Numbered from the stretch's first letter, positions 1 to 9,199 are shown. The stretch is 61,163 nucleotides of DNA from Akkermansiaceae bacterium (GCA_026421245.1 JAPKDJ010000017.1:1-61163), one strand, 5' to 3'. A program made the numbers and translations. The notes: a model not told the origin generated them from the sequence alone.

Positions 1-101
1 CCGTGATCCCTGATTCTCTATCCGTGGTCGACGGCAAGATCTGCATGGAATTCCCTCCATCAGATGCTGAGAACTTCTTCTTCCGCTTCAGGATCGAGTG
101 A
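1..101 (+). CDS. 3' end of an upstream protein (partial)
   Basis: A reading frame open from the left edge (first full codon at base 3) ends at a TGA at 99-101. It encodes about 32 residues ending in a Phe/Arg-rich tail (ENFFFRFRIE). Short tails of this style, with a VDGK stretch followed by FFR, often close large secreted or repeat-rich proteins in Verrucomicrobiota; that is a family impression, not proof. The rest of the gene lies outside the window, so no function can be given. Confidence 0.4.
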   Translation, partial: VIPDSLSVVDGKICMEFPPSDAENFFFRFRIE

Positions 102-204
102 TCCCCGAATCCCTTACACTGGACCACGATTCGTGGATACGGTGAGAGGGATACGGGATACAGGGATTCGATGTCTCCCCCATCCGATTCCCCCTCCCCT
201 TTCC

Positions 205-264
205 GGATTCAGGGATCGTGCTTAGGGGGAATTGGGATTCAAGGATCCTGCTTAGGGGGAATCA
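205..264. repeat. 30-bp imperfect tandem repeat, two copies
   Basis: Bases 205-234 and 235-264 are near-identical direct copies sharing GGATTCA, then GGATC and TGCTTAGGGGGAAT, with a few mismatches. The second copy contains the stop codon and last codons of the DUF418 gene on the minus strand. The 100-250 stretch is also full of shorter GGGATAC/GGATTC/GGGATC words. Related words recur near 1735-1760. Confidence 0.7.
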
Positions 265-1481
265 GCCGAACCTAATCTCATGGATTGGAGACGCCAGTAT
301 GTTAGGGAGCGCCAAAGCCATTCAGCAGGTCCGAACCGGTATCGACCCAGCCACCACTTGGACCACAGAATCTGGAATACCCAGATGGGCACAACGATCC
401 CCCACATTTCAGCACGCCCCATTTCACCAAACCAACCGAGCCCATGACCGTACATTACCATCGTCGCAAGTAACGTCTGGGTCAGATAATTCGTCATGGC
501 CATCCTTCCGACCGGAGCCAACCAGCCTTCTAATGTAGTGCCGATCGAAGTTTTGCAAAGCCACAGCAAGACACCTATGTAACCAAGGACCATGGGTGTA
601 CTCGCCAAGATGTGGAAAACTCCATTTTGAAAGAAGCATTGCTCCGCCGACCAATTGTTTTGGTCGCCGTGTCGAATACCCAAAACCGCGATCAAAAGAC
701 CCATCCCAAGGCCGATGAACGCAAGCCGTGCATACCAAGGTCTAGATCGACGTCCCGAAAGGACACCGGCCTTGAACAGAGCCATGCCGAGTAACATCAT
801 CCCAGTCGCCCGAAAAACGATAAAAGGTAGCAAGACGGTTTGGATAGCCAAGGCCCCTTCGAAGCGGCGGGGCATCTGGTCAAACCATCCTGAGCGCATC
901 GTCGAAACCTCATCGGCAACGGAAACGGCTGAAGGCTTCCAGAATGAAATCAGTTCCGCCGCCTCTTTCGCCGACCAATAGGGTAAAGACAAAGACATGA
1001 ACACGTAACCCAAAAGGTGAACCCCCAAGGACACGCCAGACAGAACAAGCAGGCTCCGAACCCTAAGATTTCGACAAAAGAAAAGCCACACGGAACACAC
1101 GGCGTAAGTTACAAGGATATCGCCACTCCACAGGAGGTAGGCGTGAGCCATCCCGATAAGAAGTAACCAGAAATTTCGCCGAAAATGCCATTTCGCTTCT
1201 GAGTGGCCACGCTCTGAAATTCTACCGGTGAACAACACAATGCCCGCTCCAAACAAGACCGAAAAAAGCCCCATAAACCGTTCGTTAGCAAAAATCTCCG
1301 AAAAGAGAAACGCCCATCGATTAGCCGGTGAAAGCGCCCCCTCCGCTAACGGATTGAAATAGTGAGCCGCCGGCAAACCAAAGGAAATTATGTTCATAAC
1401 TAGGATTCCGAGCAAGGAAGCTCCCCGTAGGATATCAAGTTGGTTAATCCGTGATCTAGAAGCTGTAACAGCAGAACTCAT
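252..1481 (-). CDS. DUF418 (YeiB-like) integral membrane protein
   Basis: The 409-residue protein has about ten hydrophobic segments and the opening typical of the DUF418/YeiB group: an Arg-rich start, then LDILRGASLLGILVMN, then conserved Phe/Gly positions. The C-terminal third holds the second family block (PVGRMAMTNYLTQTLL). The group is found in many bacteria and its substrate is unknown; transport has been suggested. The gene stands alone, with no close neighbour on its strand. Its last codons and TAA stop lie inside a 30-bp tandem repeat, so the extreme C-terminus may have been rewritten by repeat growth. The family call is firm; the function is unknown. Confidence 0.85.
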   Translation of the reverse strand: MSSAVTASRSRINQLDILRGASLLGILVMNIISFGLPAAHYFNPLAEGALSPANRWAFLFSEIFANERFMGLFSVLFGAGIVLFTGRISERGHSEAKWHFRRNFWLLLIGMAHAYLLWSGDILVTYAVCSVWLFFCRNLRVRSLLVLSGVSLGVHLLGYVFMSLSLPYWSAKEAAELISFWKPSAVSVADEVSTMRSGWFDQMPRRFEGALAIQTVLLPFIVFRATGMMLLGMALFKAGVLSGRRSRPWYARLAFIGLGMGLLIAVLGIRHGDQNNWSAEQCFFQNGVFHILASTPMVLGYIGVLLWLCKTSIGTTLEGWLAPVGRMAMTNYLTQTLLATMVMYGHGLGWFGEMGRAEMWGIVVPIWVFQILWSKWWLGRYRFGPAEWLWRSLTYWRLQSMRLGSADSP

Positions 1482-1759
1482 AATTTTGATGCGTCATTGA
1501 ATGATGAGCACTAACAATCATTGAATGCCCAATTCTGAATCGATTGCATCCGAATGTTGTCCGACCGTGCATCCGCAGATGAGACCGTTCAATTTTTTTC
1601 TCCTCACCCTATTATATACAGACCAACCCACCAAAAAAACCGCACCCCCACCGGTGGCGTGTCCCCTGTAACCCGCACCCTGATCCCCGTTTCCTACTTC
1701 TTGAACCGCGAAAAGTCCCACTTCCTCAAGTTTCAGGGATCAGGCGTGAAGGATTCGGG

Positions 1760-1790
1760 GAACACTCAAAAGTGTTCAGTTTCAGTGTTC
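1760..1790. repeat. Perfect 7-bp inverted repeat with a third half-copy
   Basis: GAACACT (1760-1766) and AGTGTTC (1771-1777) form a perfect 7-bp stem with a four-base loop. A third AGTGTTC follows at 1784-1790. It could be an operator-like site or a repeat trace. No function can be assigned. Confidence 0.5.
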
Positions 1791-1814
1791 AGTCTGACTT
1801 CCTCCGAAAAAGGA

Positions 1815-1847
1815 GAAAGCCCTAATCCGTTATGGATCAGGGCTTTC
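1815..1847 (-). terminator. Rho-independent terminator after tRNA-Asn
   Basis: On the minus strand, directly after the tRNA 3' end, a 14-position stem (GAAAGCCCT... paired with ...AGGGCTTTC, one mismatch) closes a five-base loop. It is followed by CTCC and a run of five T. Position and shape fit an intrinsic terminator. Confidence 0.8.
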
Positions 1848-1849
1848 AT

Positions 1850-1924
1850 TGGCTCCGGCGCTTGGGATCGAACCAAGGACCTAGTGATTAACAGTCACCC
1901 GCTCTACCGCTGAGCTACGCCGGA
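1850..1924 (-). tRNA. tRNA-Asn (GTT)
   Basis: Read on the minus strand, the acceptor arm TCCGGCG pairs with CGCCGGA. The anticodon loop carries GTT (CTGTTAA context), the T loop is GGTTCGATCC, and the 3' end G-CCA is encoded in the DNA (bases 1853-1850). The length is 75 bases with CCA. A terminator hairpin follows at once. Confidence 0.95.
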
Positions 1925-2067
1925 TGCTCCTTTCGGTGCGGGCGAAATCTGTCTGCTCAAACTCTCTTCATCAAGGAAATTTTGGCCCAAAATTCACTTT
2001 TTTTCACGAAGCGCCATTTCACGAAAAAACCGCGTGAGCTTTCTCTCAACACGGTCTTCGTAAAACT

Positions 2068-2142
2068 TGGAGGCGGAGGCGAGAATCGAACTCGCGAATA
2101 CAGGTTTTGCAAACCCGCGCCTTACCACTTGGCTACTCCGCC
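2068..2142 (-). tRNA. tRNA-Cys (GCA)
   Basis: On the minus strand, GGCGGAG pairs with CTCCGCC. The anticodon stem CGGGT/ACCTG holds the loop TTGCAAA with anticodon GCA. The T arm is GAGTTCGATTCTC and TCCA is encoded at the 3' end. The length is 75 bases. It lies about 140 bases upstream of tRNA-Asn on the same strand, so the two could be co-transcribed. Confidence 0.95.
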
Positions 2143-2273
2143 CTCGGCCGGATTCGTAATCCCCCCACAGTCGGGTGTCAATACCATGATGACCGATTCC
2201 CCAGATTCCCCTCCCATGTGGCGCCAATTCTGCCCTTTTCCCGGTTCATGCCCTTTGATAGCTTCCCGGTCCT

Positions 2274-4379
2274 ATGACACACCTACGTCATCTCACCGGG
2301 CTTGTTTTGGCAGCCCTGCTCACAGTCACCTCTTGGGCACAAACTCCAGAGGAACTGGCCCGGCTCGACCCAGCCGAACTCTACTTCCAAGCTTGGAGCC
2401 TTGTTAAAGAAGGCGAAGAACTGGAGAAAAAAGAAGATTTCGTTGGATCCTTCACCAAGTATCGCAAGGCTCGGGCCTTTTTTGACATCATCAAAGTAGC
2501 GAGCCCGGACTTCCGAAAAGAGAGCCTGAAATTCAGAAGCGAGTCGACAACCAAGGCCATGGAAACCATCCATGAAAAAGCCTTAGCCCAGCAGAAGAAA
2601 CGGCAGGATAAAAATTCTACTCCCCTCCTTGAAATTCCGGGCGAGACCAAACCCCGCTTGGTTGTCCCTGGTGAAATCGACCCCAGCGGAGCAAGCTCGC
2701 AAAAGATCCAGGATCTGCAACAAGCCATCACCCGCCTGAAGTCCGAACTTGCAAGATATCCCAATCAACGTGACTCAAACAGCGCGCGACTCCGGCGGCA
2801 AATCAGGGACCTTGAGAGTGAGCTGTCCCGCACCGCAGCGATCCCCCTTCGGGACCAAGTTCGTGAACTAAATCAGCAAATCGAACAACTTCGACGTGAG
2901 CGTGATGCCATGTCCCTCGCCCGTGACGCAGCAGTGGCCAAACAAGCACGAACTCTCCGACGACTCGAAGCCAATCAATCAGCGCTTGCCGCCGCGAAGG
3001 TTGAAGAACAACGCCTTCTCGCCGTCATTGAAAAACAAACCAGAATTAACGGACGCGTCGTCGAAGGGCAGCAAGAGCAAATCGATGCGCTAAAGGTCAT
3101 TATTAAAGAAAAAGACGCCCTGATCACCGAGTCTAACAAGACCGTCAAAGATCTCCGCACTCAACTTGATCAATCTGAATCAATGGTCACCGAGTTGCGC
3201 CAGGAACGGGATGGCCTCATTGAAGAACGCGATCAAATGAAATCCCTTCTTAAGATGAACGAAGGAGATCGCATACAGAAATTGATCACGCAAAACGTCA
3301 CCCTAAGCAAGGAGCTAAACGAAGCCAAAGCCAACCTCGATTTGGTTCAAAAAGACGCCACCTCCTCCAAGGAGAAAATCCTCTATGCGAAGCAAGCTCT
3401 CGTCGTAGCCAAGGCCAAAATCCAGAATCTTCAGAAAGCCAATACCCAGGCAAACCTTCGCATGGAGCGCCTCGAAAAACGCCTTGAACAGGCCGAGGAA
3501 GATCTTCTCGCTCAACTCAATGGAGGGCAACTTAATCGACGAGGCCAGGAAGAGGTCTTCATGCTTCGCGGGGTCATTGATAAGCTAAAGGCCAAAGTTG
3601 CCGCCCAGCAAGGTGCTGCCAAACTGCTTTTGGATCAAGGCGAGCGCATGGGTGAAAAAGACGCCACATGGAAGGCCGCCATGGCCCGAATCAACGGAGA
3701 TGAAAAAATGGAACTCACCATCCCTGAGATGGAGCTCCTGGAACGCACAATCGTAAACCCCAATATCACAAGTAACATCCGCCCGACCCGCGAGGAATAC
3801 ATCGAAGGACAAACTCGTCTTCGTGAGTTCAAACAGGATCTTAATCAACTGTCGCGACGCCTCTTCGCAAAGGGTGACTTCCAGGCCGCCCGCGGGAACC
3901 TCCAATTGATTGTCGACGAGGACCCTGGAGCCTGGGAAGCAATGATCAATCTGGGCATTGTCCAACTCCGCCTTCAGGATCAAATTTCCGCGTCACAGCA
4001 ATTCAGGCAATCCATCTTGGTTGCCGGAGATCGACAAGTCCCCTTTGCCCACTTCATGCTTGGGGATGCTCTCTATCGTCAGGGACTCTATGCCGATGCC
4101 GCCGATGAGATCAGAAGATCCCTCTCCCTCGATTCTGAAAACCCCAAGGCCCATGTCCTCCTCGGTAACATCGCCGCCAAAACCAATAACCTGAACGATG
4201 CGGAATTTCATCTGAAAGAAGCCATCGCACAGGACCCCGGCATCAAAGAACCCTACTACAACCTCTCGCTCATTTACCTTGGCAAAGAACAGCAAGAAGA
4301 GGCCAAGAAATACTATACCGACTACCTTCGAAAAGGAGGCGCTGGAGACTCCGCGCTTGGCGCAAGACTCGGCCTTTAA
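2274..4379 (+). CDS. Exported coiled-coil and TPR protein
   Basis: The 701-residue product starts with a signal peptide (hydrophobic LVLAALLTVTS, then WAQ), so it is probably periplasmic or outer-membrane associated. Residues of about 135-470 are very rich in Glu, Lys, Gln, Arg and Leu with heptad spacing, predicting a long coiled coil. Residues of about 530-695 contain tandem TPR units (alternating FAKGDFQAARGNL-like and YFNLSLIYLGK-like helices). A coiled coil followed by TPRs recalls the CpoB/YbgF plan of Tol-Pal systems, but this protein is much larger and no tol gene adjoins it. A scaffold or envelope assembly role is an inference. uxaC follows 73 bases later. Confidence 0.8.
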   Translation: MTHLRHLTGLVLAALLTVTSWAQTPEELARLDPAELYFQAWSLVKEGEELEKKEDFVGSFTKYRKARAFFDIIKVASPDFRKESLKFRSESTTKAMETIHEKALAQQKKRQDKNSTPLLEIPGETKPRLVVPGEIDPSGASSQKIQDLQQAITRLKSELARYPNQRDSNSARLRRQIRDLESELSRTAAIPLRDQVRELNQQIEQLRRERDAMSLARDAAVAKQARTLRRLEANQSALAAAKVEEQRLLAVIEKQTRINGRVVEGQQEQIDALKVIIKEKDALITESNKTVKDLRTQLDQSESMVTELRQERDGLIEERDQMKSLLKMNEGDRIQKLITQNVTLSKELNEAKANLDLVQKDATSSKEKILYAKQALVVAKAKIQNLQKANTQANLRMERLEKRLEQAEEDLLAQLNGGQLNRRGQEEVFMLRGVIDKLKAKVAAQQGAAKLLLDQGERMGEKDATWKAAMARINGDEKMELTIPEMELLERTIVNPNITSNIRPTREEYIEGQTRLREFKQDLNQLSRRLFAKGDFQAARGNLQLIVDEDPGAWEAMINLGIVQLRLQDQISASQQFRQSILVAGDRQVPFAHFMLGDALYRQGLYADAADEIRRSLSLDSENPKAHVLLGNIAAKTNNLNDAEFHLKEAIAQDPGIKEPYYNLSLIYLGKEQQEEAKKYYTDYLRKGGAGDSALGARLGL

Positions 4380-4452
4380 ATTCCCAATTTCAATCACGGC
4401 GGCGATGCAATTCTCCTTTGCGTCCTACCTGCTCCTGCCCTAGCTTTGCCAC

Positions 4453-5871
4453 GTGGCTAGAACATACCTTGACGACGACTTCCTTCTCTTCTCCGAGACA
4501 GCCAAAAATCTTTTCCACAACACGGCGAAGAACCTGCCAATTATCGATTACCACACTCATCTCCCGCCCGATGAGGTGGCCAATGACAAGCGGTGGGAGA
4601 ACATCACCGAACTCTGGCTTGGGCACGATCACTACAAGTGGCGGGCCATGCGAGCCAACGGAATCCCGGAATCGCACATCACCGGTGATGCAGCACCCAA
4701 AGAGAAATTTAAAGCCTACGCCGAGACCATTCCAAACGCTCTCCGCAATCCCCTCTACGATTGGACCCATCTTGAGCTCCGCCGATGCTTCGGAATCGAT
4801 ACTCTTCTCAGTCCCGAGACAGCGGATGAAATCTGGGAACGGTGCAATGAGCGACTTTCCGAACCCGATTTCTCTGCACAGGGACTTCTTCGCAAATTCC
4901 GGGTTGATGCGGTCGGCACCACCGATGATCCGACCGATAACCTCTATCATCACGAGGCTGCCAATGACTCGGACTGCCCGACCAAAATCTACCCCACCTT
5001 CCGGCCCGACAAGTCCTTCTTCGTCGATCGCCCCACCCTCCTCAACCCTTGGCTCGATCAGCTCGGAGAAAAAATCGTAACCTTCGCCGATCTACTATCG
5101 GCCCTCAAAAAACGTCAGGACTACTTTCATGAAAAAGGCTGCCGGATGACCGATCATGGGATGCGATACGCTCTAGCCAATCCCTGCCACGAAAGTGAAG
5201 CCGACCGGATTCTATCCAATGCTCGTGATGGACAAGCTGCCAACGCCGAAGAAACCGACTCATTCGGAGCCCTCATCATGTATCATGTGGGTCAGTGGGT
5301 CGCTAAAAAGAATTGGACGATGCAACTTCACCTGGGACCACGGCGCAACCCCAATACCCGCCTCTTCGAGCAACTGGGACCCGACTCAGGCTTCGACACG
5401 ATTGGTGACTGGCCCCAAGGAGAGCCCGTTCTCTCGTTTCTCGATTCCCTCTCCGAGCTCAACAGACTACCAAAAACTATCATCTATAATCTGAACCCGC
5501 GGGACAATGCTGTTCTTGCCGCGGCCTGTGGTTCCTTCCAGGAAGCTCCCATGCGTGGTAAAATCCAGTTTGGTTCCGGATGGTGGTTCAACGATACTCT
5601 TCAAGGAATGGAAAACCAGATCAACACCCTCTCATCGATTGGCCTGTTATCCAACTTCGTCGGAATGCTCACCGATTCGCGGTCCTTTCTTTCCTTTCCG
5701 CGTCACGAGTATTTCCGACGCCTCCTCTGCAATATTATCGGACAGGATGTCGAAGACGGAAAACTGCCGAACGACGAACCACTTATTAGTAATATGGTCG
5801 GTAACATTTGCTACCACAATGCCCTGAACTACTTTGGATTCCCCCATCACACGGAAAACCTCCTCGCTTAA
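4453..5871 (+). CDS. uxaC: Glucuronate isomerase
   Basis: UxaC interconverts D-glucuronate and D-fructuronate (also galacturonate and tagaturonate), the first cytoplasmic step of hexuronate use. The 472-residue length matches the family. The N-terminal metal-site motif DYHTHL, the WLGHDHYKWRAMR block, the HLGPRRNPN block and the GSGWWFND block near the end are all present. The start is a GTG at 4453, because the frame has no earlier plausible start and the family begins close to this point. No uxuA, uxaA or transporter gene adjoins it, so the rest of the pathway must be elsewhere. Confidence 0.95.
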   Translation: MARTYLDDDFLLFSETAKNLFHNTAKNLPIIDYHTHLPPDEVANDKRWENITELWLGHDHYKWRAMRANGIPESHITGDAAPKEKFKAYAETIPNALRNPLYDWTHLELRRCFGIDTLLSPETADEIWERCNERLSEPDFSAQGLLRKFRVDAVGTTDDPTDNLYHHEAANDSDCPTKIYPTFRPDKSFFVDRPTLLNPWLDQLGEKIVTFADLLSALKKRQDYFHEKGCRMTDHGMRYALANPCHESEADRILSNARDGQAANAEETDSFGALIMYHVGQWVAKKNWTMQLHLGPRRNPNTRLFEQLGPDSGFDTIGDWPQGEPVLSFLDSLSELNRLPKTIIYNLNPRDNAVLAAACGSFQEAPMRGKIQFGSGWWFNDTLQGMENQINTLSSIGLLSNFVGMLTDSRSFLSFPRHEYFRRLLCNIIGQDVEDGKLPNDEPLISNMVGNICYHNALNYFGFPHHTENLLA

Positions 5872-5880
5872 TCGCATCTC

Positions 5881-7110
5881 CTAACGCTTTAAGATCGATG
5901 TCACGGCATTGATCAGAAAGCCCAGCTCCTCGTCATTGATGCTGAGAGGAGGCATGAGCACAACAGTATTGAGGATGGGCCTGGTCAAAACTCCTTTTTC
6001 TCGAAGGTCTCTGCAGAAGGTCTGACCGCAGCCCTCGATATCAAAACCAAGAACGAGTCCGACACGCCGAATCTCCAAAATACCGGGGAGGTTCCCGAGA
6101 GATGCTTCAAGGAAGTGCCCCTTCCTTTCGACTTCTGCCAAAGTGTTTTCGGTTTCAAAAAGAGACAAACTTGCAAGTGCCGCAGCGCAACCAAGTGCGT
6201 TTCCAGTGTAACTATGGCCATAGTAAAAGGTCCGCCCCGGCCCTTTGAAGCCTTCGTAAATCCCCCCTGTTGTGAGTGTCGCGGCGAGAGGCATTGTCCC
6301 TCCAGTCAATCCTTTGGCGAGACAAAGAAAGTCGGGCGTAACATCTTCCTTTTGACAGGCAAACATCGTGCCAGTGCGACCGAATCCGGTCATGACTTCA
6401 TCAAGAATTAAGTGGATGTCATTTTGGGATGACCACGTTCTGAGCTCCGCAAGCATACCGATGGGCCAAAGACGCATTTGATTCACCCCTTGGACGATAG
6501 GTTCAATTACGATGGCGGAAGCCGTTTCAATTACTACTTCAGGTAAGGACTGGAGATCCGCCAAAGTTCCAACGCGATAAACCTGTAAACCGGATTCACC
6601 ATACCCTTTGATGAATCGCGAAACCCCGCCAACAGAAGCAGCTCCGAGCGTATCTCCATGATAGGCATTTTCGAAAGCAATGATTCCAGTCCTTTCGGGG
6701 TGCCCATTCTGCTGCCGCCACTGGAGAGACATTTTAAATGCCACTTCAAGCGCAGTGGAACCGTCGTCGGAAAAGAAACAGCGCGTCAGTATGCCAGGAA
6801 AAAAACCACACAGCTTCTGCGCCAACTCGCTGGCCTTGTCATTGGCGAGTCCAAGATAGGAAGAATGGCAAAGAGCGGCCGCTTGTTTCTGGATCGCACT
6901 CACAATGGTTGGATGGCTATGCCCGTGAATGTTCGTCCAAATACTGGAATTGGCATCGAGATATCGCCGACCCTTGGTATCAAAAAGCCAAGCACCTTTC
7001 CCTCGTTGGATCACCACCGGCTCTTCTCCTTCCCAAAGCTCCTGATCAGTGAACGGATGCCAGGAGTGGGCAAGATCAGCCGATACCCACTTATCGTCCT
7101 GAGCCGTCAT
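5881..7110 (-). CDS. bioA: Adenosylmethionine-8-amino-7-oxononanoate aminotransferase
   Basis: BioA moves the amino group of S-adenosylmethionine onto 7-keto-8-aminopelargonate, a step of biotin synthesis, using PLP. The 409-residue protein has the BioA opening HSWHPFTDQ, the GTP-like GHSHPTI block, the DDGSTALEVA phosphate-binding block, the AYHGDTLGA motif, the LDEVMTGFGRTG motif and the PLP lysine in LAKGLTGG. Together these separate BioA from general omega-aminotransferases. No other bio gene is nearby. It lies downstream of, and overlaps by 20 bases, a small conserved-looking gene (7091-7351), and converges with uxaC 9 bases away. Confidence 0.93.
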   Translation of the reverse strand: MTAQDDKWVSADLAHSWHPFTDQELWEGEEPVVIQRGKGAWLFDTKGRRYLDANSSIWTNIHGHSHPTIVSAIQKQAAALCHSSYLGLANDKASELAQKLCGFFPGILTRCFFSDDGSTALEVAFKMSLQWRQQNGHPERTGIIAFENAYHGDTLGAASVGGVSRFIKGYGESGLQVYRVGTLADLQSLPEVVIETASAIVIEPIVQGVNQMRLWPIGMLAELRTWSSQNDIHLILDEVMTGFGRTGTMFACQKEDVTPDFLCLAKGLTGGTMPLAATLTTGGIYEGFKGPGRTFYYGHSYTGNALGCAAALASLSLFETENTLAEVERKGHFLEASLGNLPGILEIRRVGLVLGFDIEGCGQTFCRDLREKGVLTRPILNTVVLMPPLSINDEELGFLINAVTSILKR

Positions 7111-7351
7111 TCTCTTTTGCGAGGATTTTATCGACCTTCGTAAGGAGATTCCATGGGCACCTCTTGCGCTGATATTTGCGCCAAAGGATTTCGCGGAGGG
7201 CTTCCCAATCCTCTGTTTTTGGCGGATCTAGCTTTTCCCATTGGTCTTCTTCTTTGGATCTGGTGTAGAGCTCAAAGCGCCCACCGTGATAGTTGGCCCT
7301 CCAGAAGCGGGTCTCATCGCCGTCCTGCTCACGCCATTGGTGCCTGGTCAT
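7091..7351 (-). CDS. Small charged protein upstream of bioA
   Basis: This ATG-initiated 86-residue frame is rich in Trp, Arg, Glu and Lys (WRANYHGGRFELYT, then LREILWRKYQRKRCPW). It has no signal peptide or membrane segment. Its 3' end overlaps the bioA start by 20 bases, implying translational coupling. Composition and a compact, ordered sequence suggest a real gene; I recall similar small proteins in Verrucomicrobiota but cannot name a family. Function unknown. Confidence 0.6.
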   Translation of the reverse strand: MTRHQWREQDGDETRFWRANYHGGRFELYTRSKEEDQWEKLDPPKTEDWEALREILWRKYQRKRCPWNLLTKVDKILAKENDGSGR

Positions 7352-7388
7352 GGGTGGATTCTTTTCCTGATGCCGGGAAAGTCCAACT

Positions 7389-8483
7389 TTGAATTTCCGG
7401 ATTCGGAGTTTCCAAAAGGCAAAAGATTTGGGCTATGGTCCCCTTGTGCGAATTGCAGCCCTAGCCGATGTTCTTAAGGTGATCCTGTATGTGGTTGCCT
7501 CATTTGCACTCGCGGCGGTCATCAGCCCCTATCTCTATGAGCTCGGAAAGGGCTTCGCCCATGTGACCCTCAGCAAGGACACCGCCGATGAAGTGAATTG
7601 GCTCGCAGAAAAGGCTGAAAAAGCGGAGTTCGATACCTATTTCAAACGCTCGCTTCTCATCTCAGCTCTCGTTTGCCTAGTCCCCTTCTTTTATTCACTG
7701 GATTTGCGCAGACACCCCCGAAAGAGACGGGGCAATCCTTGGTCGGTGGGCCTCCCGCCAAATACGGCTCAGACAGAATTGGGCCAACCTTTGCGGAAAA
7801 CGCGCTGGGGAATCCTCCATACATTGGCGGGTTTCTGCATAACCACTGGCTTCTTTTTCATGATGTCGTGGTTTCTTTTCAAACTGAATTGGTTTGAATG
7901 GGACTGCGTTCCCAACCGGGCCCACTTGTTGGAATCAATAGGAAAGGCAATCGGCCCGTCCCTCGGGGTGTCGTTCCTGGAAGAGGTTTTCTTCCGCGGT
8001 GCCTTGCTTGGAATTTTCCTGAGGGCATTTCGCCCAGGGCTGGCCATCGTTTTTCTTTCCGTAATTTTTGCATCCACACATTTTCTCACTCCTCCTCCCG
8101 ACACCTTCATCACCTCCCCCAGTTCAACAATGGCGGGATTTGAAATGCTGGCATTGATCGGTCAAAAATTCCTTCAACCGGATACCATCATTCACAGCTT
8201 CATTGCGCTCCTTCTGGTAGGGGTGATTTTGGGAATCGCCCGCTATTCCACAGCCTCACTTTGGCTCCCCATCGGACTACATGCTGGCTGGGTCTTCTCG
8301 ATGAAAATATTTGGACGAATGGCTGAGCGTCGCCCCGACTTCCCAGACGAATTTAATCTCTACATGGGGAAAAACATGACGGAGGGCTTGATCCCAATCG
8401 GAGTGCTCGTGATGACGGCGATCATTGTCGTCGTCTACCTCCGGATCCTTCTTCCTAAAACACCCCAAGAGTTGTCGGAATGA
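7389..8483 (+). CDS. CPBP-family intramembrane metalloprotease (CAAX protease-like)
   Basis: The 364-residue protein has about eight membrane segments and the CPBP (Abi/CAAX prenyl protease) signature: EEVFFRG, then FASTHF, then GIARYSTASLWLPIGLHAGW, supplying the Glu-Glu, Arg and His residues expected at the active site. Family members cleave within or next to membranes; some process prenylated proteins or bacteriocins, but the substrate here is unknown. The listed start is a TTG; a GTG at 7446 is an equally good choice and would remove 19 residues before the first membrane helix. The stop overlaps comF (ATGA), so the two are probably co-translated. Confidence 0.85.
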   Translation: MNFRIRSFQKAKDLGYGPLVRIAALADVLKVILYVVASFALAAVISPYLYELGKGFAHVTLSKDTADEVNWLAEKAEKAEFDTYFKRSLLISALVCLVPFFYSLDLRRHPRKRRGNPWSVGLPPNTAQTELGQPLRKTRWGILHTLAGFCITTGFFFMMSWFLFKLNWFEWDCVPNRAHLLESIGKAIGPSLGVSFLEEVFFRGALLGIFLRAFRPGLAIVFLSVIFASTHFLTPPPDTFITSPSSTMAGFEMLALIGQKFLQPDTIIHSFIALLLVGVILGIARYSTASLWLPIGLHAGWVFSMKIFGRMAERRPDFPDEFNLYMGKNMTEGLIPIGVLVMTAIIVVVYLRILLPKTPQELSE

Positions 8484-9199
8484 TTGCCCGCTTTCTGGAC
8501 TTTCTCTACCCGCCCATCTGCGAACTTTGCCAGAAGCCTCTTGAATGCGGAGATTCGATCTGTTCATCATGTGCCGATCTCCTCCCGCGTATCTCAGAAC
8601 CATTCTGCCAAAACTGTGGGGAATCATTCGACGGCAACCTTGAAGATGAGTTCCGTTGTCAAAACTGCCTTGGGCTCACCCACGCCTTCCACTTTGCCCG
8701 AGCTTCGCTCAAGGGGACCTCGATGCCGTTTCATTTGGTCCACAGCTTAAAGTACCGGAGACGATTTTTCCTGGCTCAAAATCTCGCCGAACTAATGGAG
8801 AAAACTTTGGAAGAAGACAGTCGGTTCCGGGAAATGGGACGGGAGGCAATTCTGGTCCCGGTCCCCCTTCATTGGCGACGACAGCAGTGGCGACAAGGAA
8901 ACCAAGCCTACGAACTTTCGCGGCAACTCTCAAAACTGACGGGACTCCCGTTGTCGAATGCCTTGAAGCGTGTTCGCTCCACCCGCACTCAAACCAAGCT
9001 TAGTCGAAAGCAACGACTCTCGAACCTCCGGGGAGCATTTCGACTCAAGAGAGGGCACCTTGACCGAATCCGAGGAGCCCAGGTCATCTTGGTTGACGAC
9101 GTCTTCACCACTGGAGCAACAGCCCACGAATGCACCCGCATTCTTAAGCATGAAGGCCAGGCTTCCAAAGTTGCCATTCTCACCCTCGTCCGAGGATAG
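8480..9199 (+). CDS. comF: ComF-family phosphoribosyltransferase
   Basis: The 239-residue protein has the ComFC plan. An N-terminal zinc-ribbon region carries four CxxC-type pairs (CELC, CSSC, CQNC, CQNC) in the first 65 residues. A phosphoribosyltransferase domain follows, with the PRPP loop VDDVFTTGATA near residue 195. In naturally competent bacteria ComFC helps internalised single-stranded DNA enter the cytoplasm; in others the role is unclear. No other competence gene is in view. The start codon overlaps the stop of the upstream CPBP gene. Confidence 0.88.
   Translation: MIARFLDFLYPPICELCQKPLECGDSICSSCADLLPRISEPFCQNCGESFDGNLEDEFRCQNCLGLTHAFHFARASLKGTSMPFHLVHSLKYRRRFFLAQNLAELMEKTLEEDSRFREMGREAILVPVPLHWRRQQWRQGNQAYELSRQLSKLTGLPLSNALKRVRSTRTQTKLSRKQRLSNLRGAFRLKRGHLDRIRGAQVILVDDVFTTGATAHECTRILKHEGQASKVAILTLVRG

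Larger units (their letters stand above)
1482..1849. other. Intergenic stretch with hairpins, no gene seen
   Basis: This 368-base gap separates the DUF418 start from tRNA-Asn. No credible coding frame was seen. It should hold the DUF418 promoter (AT-rich near 1590-1620). It also holds a small inverted repeat at 1760-1777 and the tRNA terminator hairpin at 1815-1847. GGGATC/GGATTC words like those at the left edge recur at 1735-1757. Confidence 0.5.
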
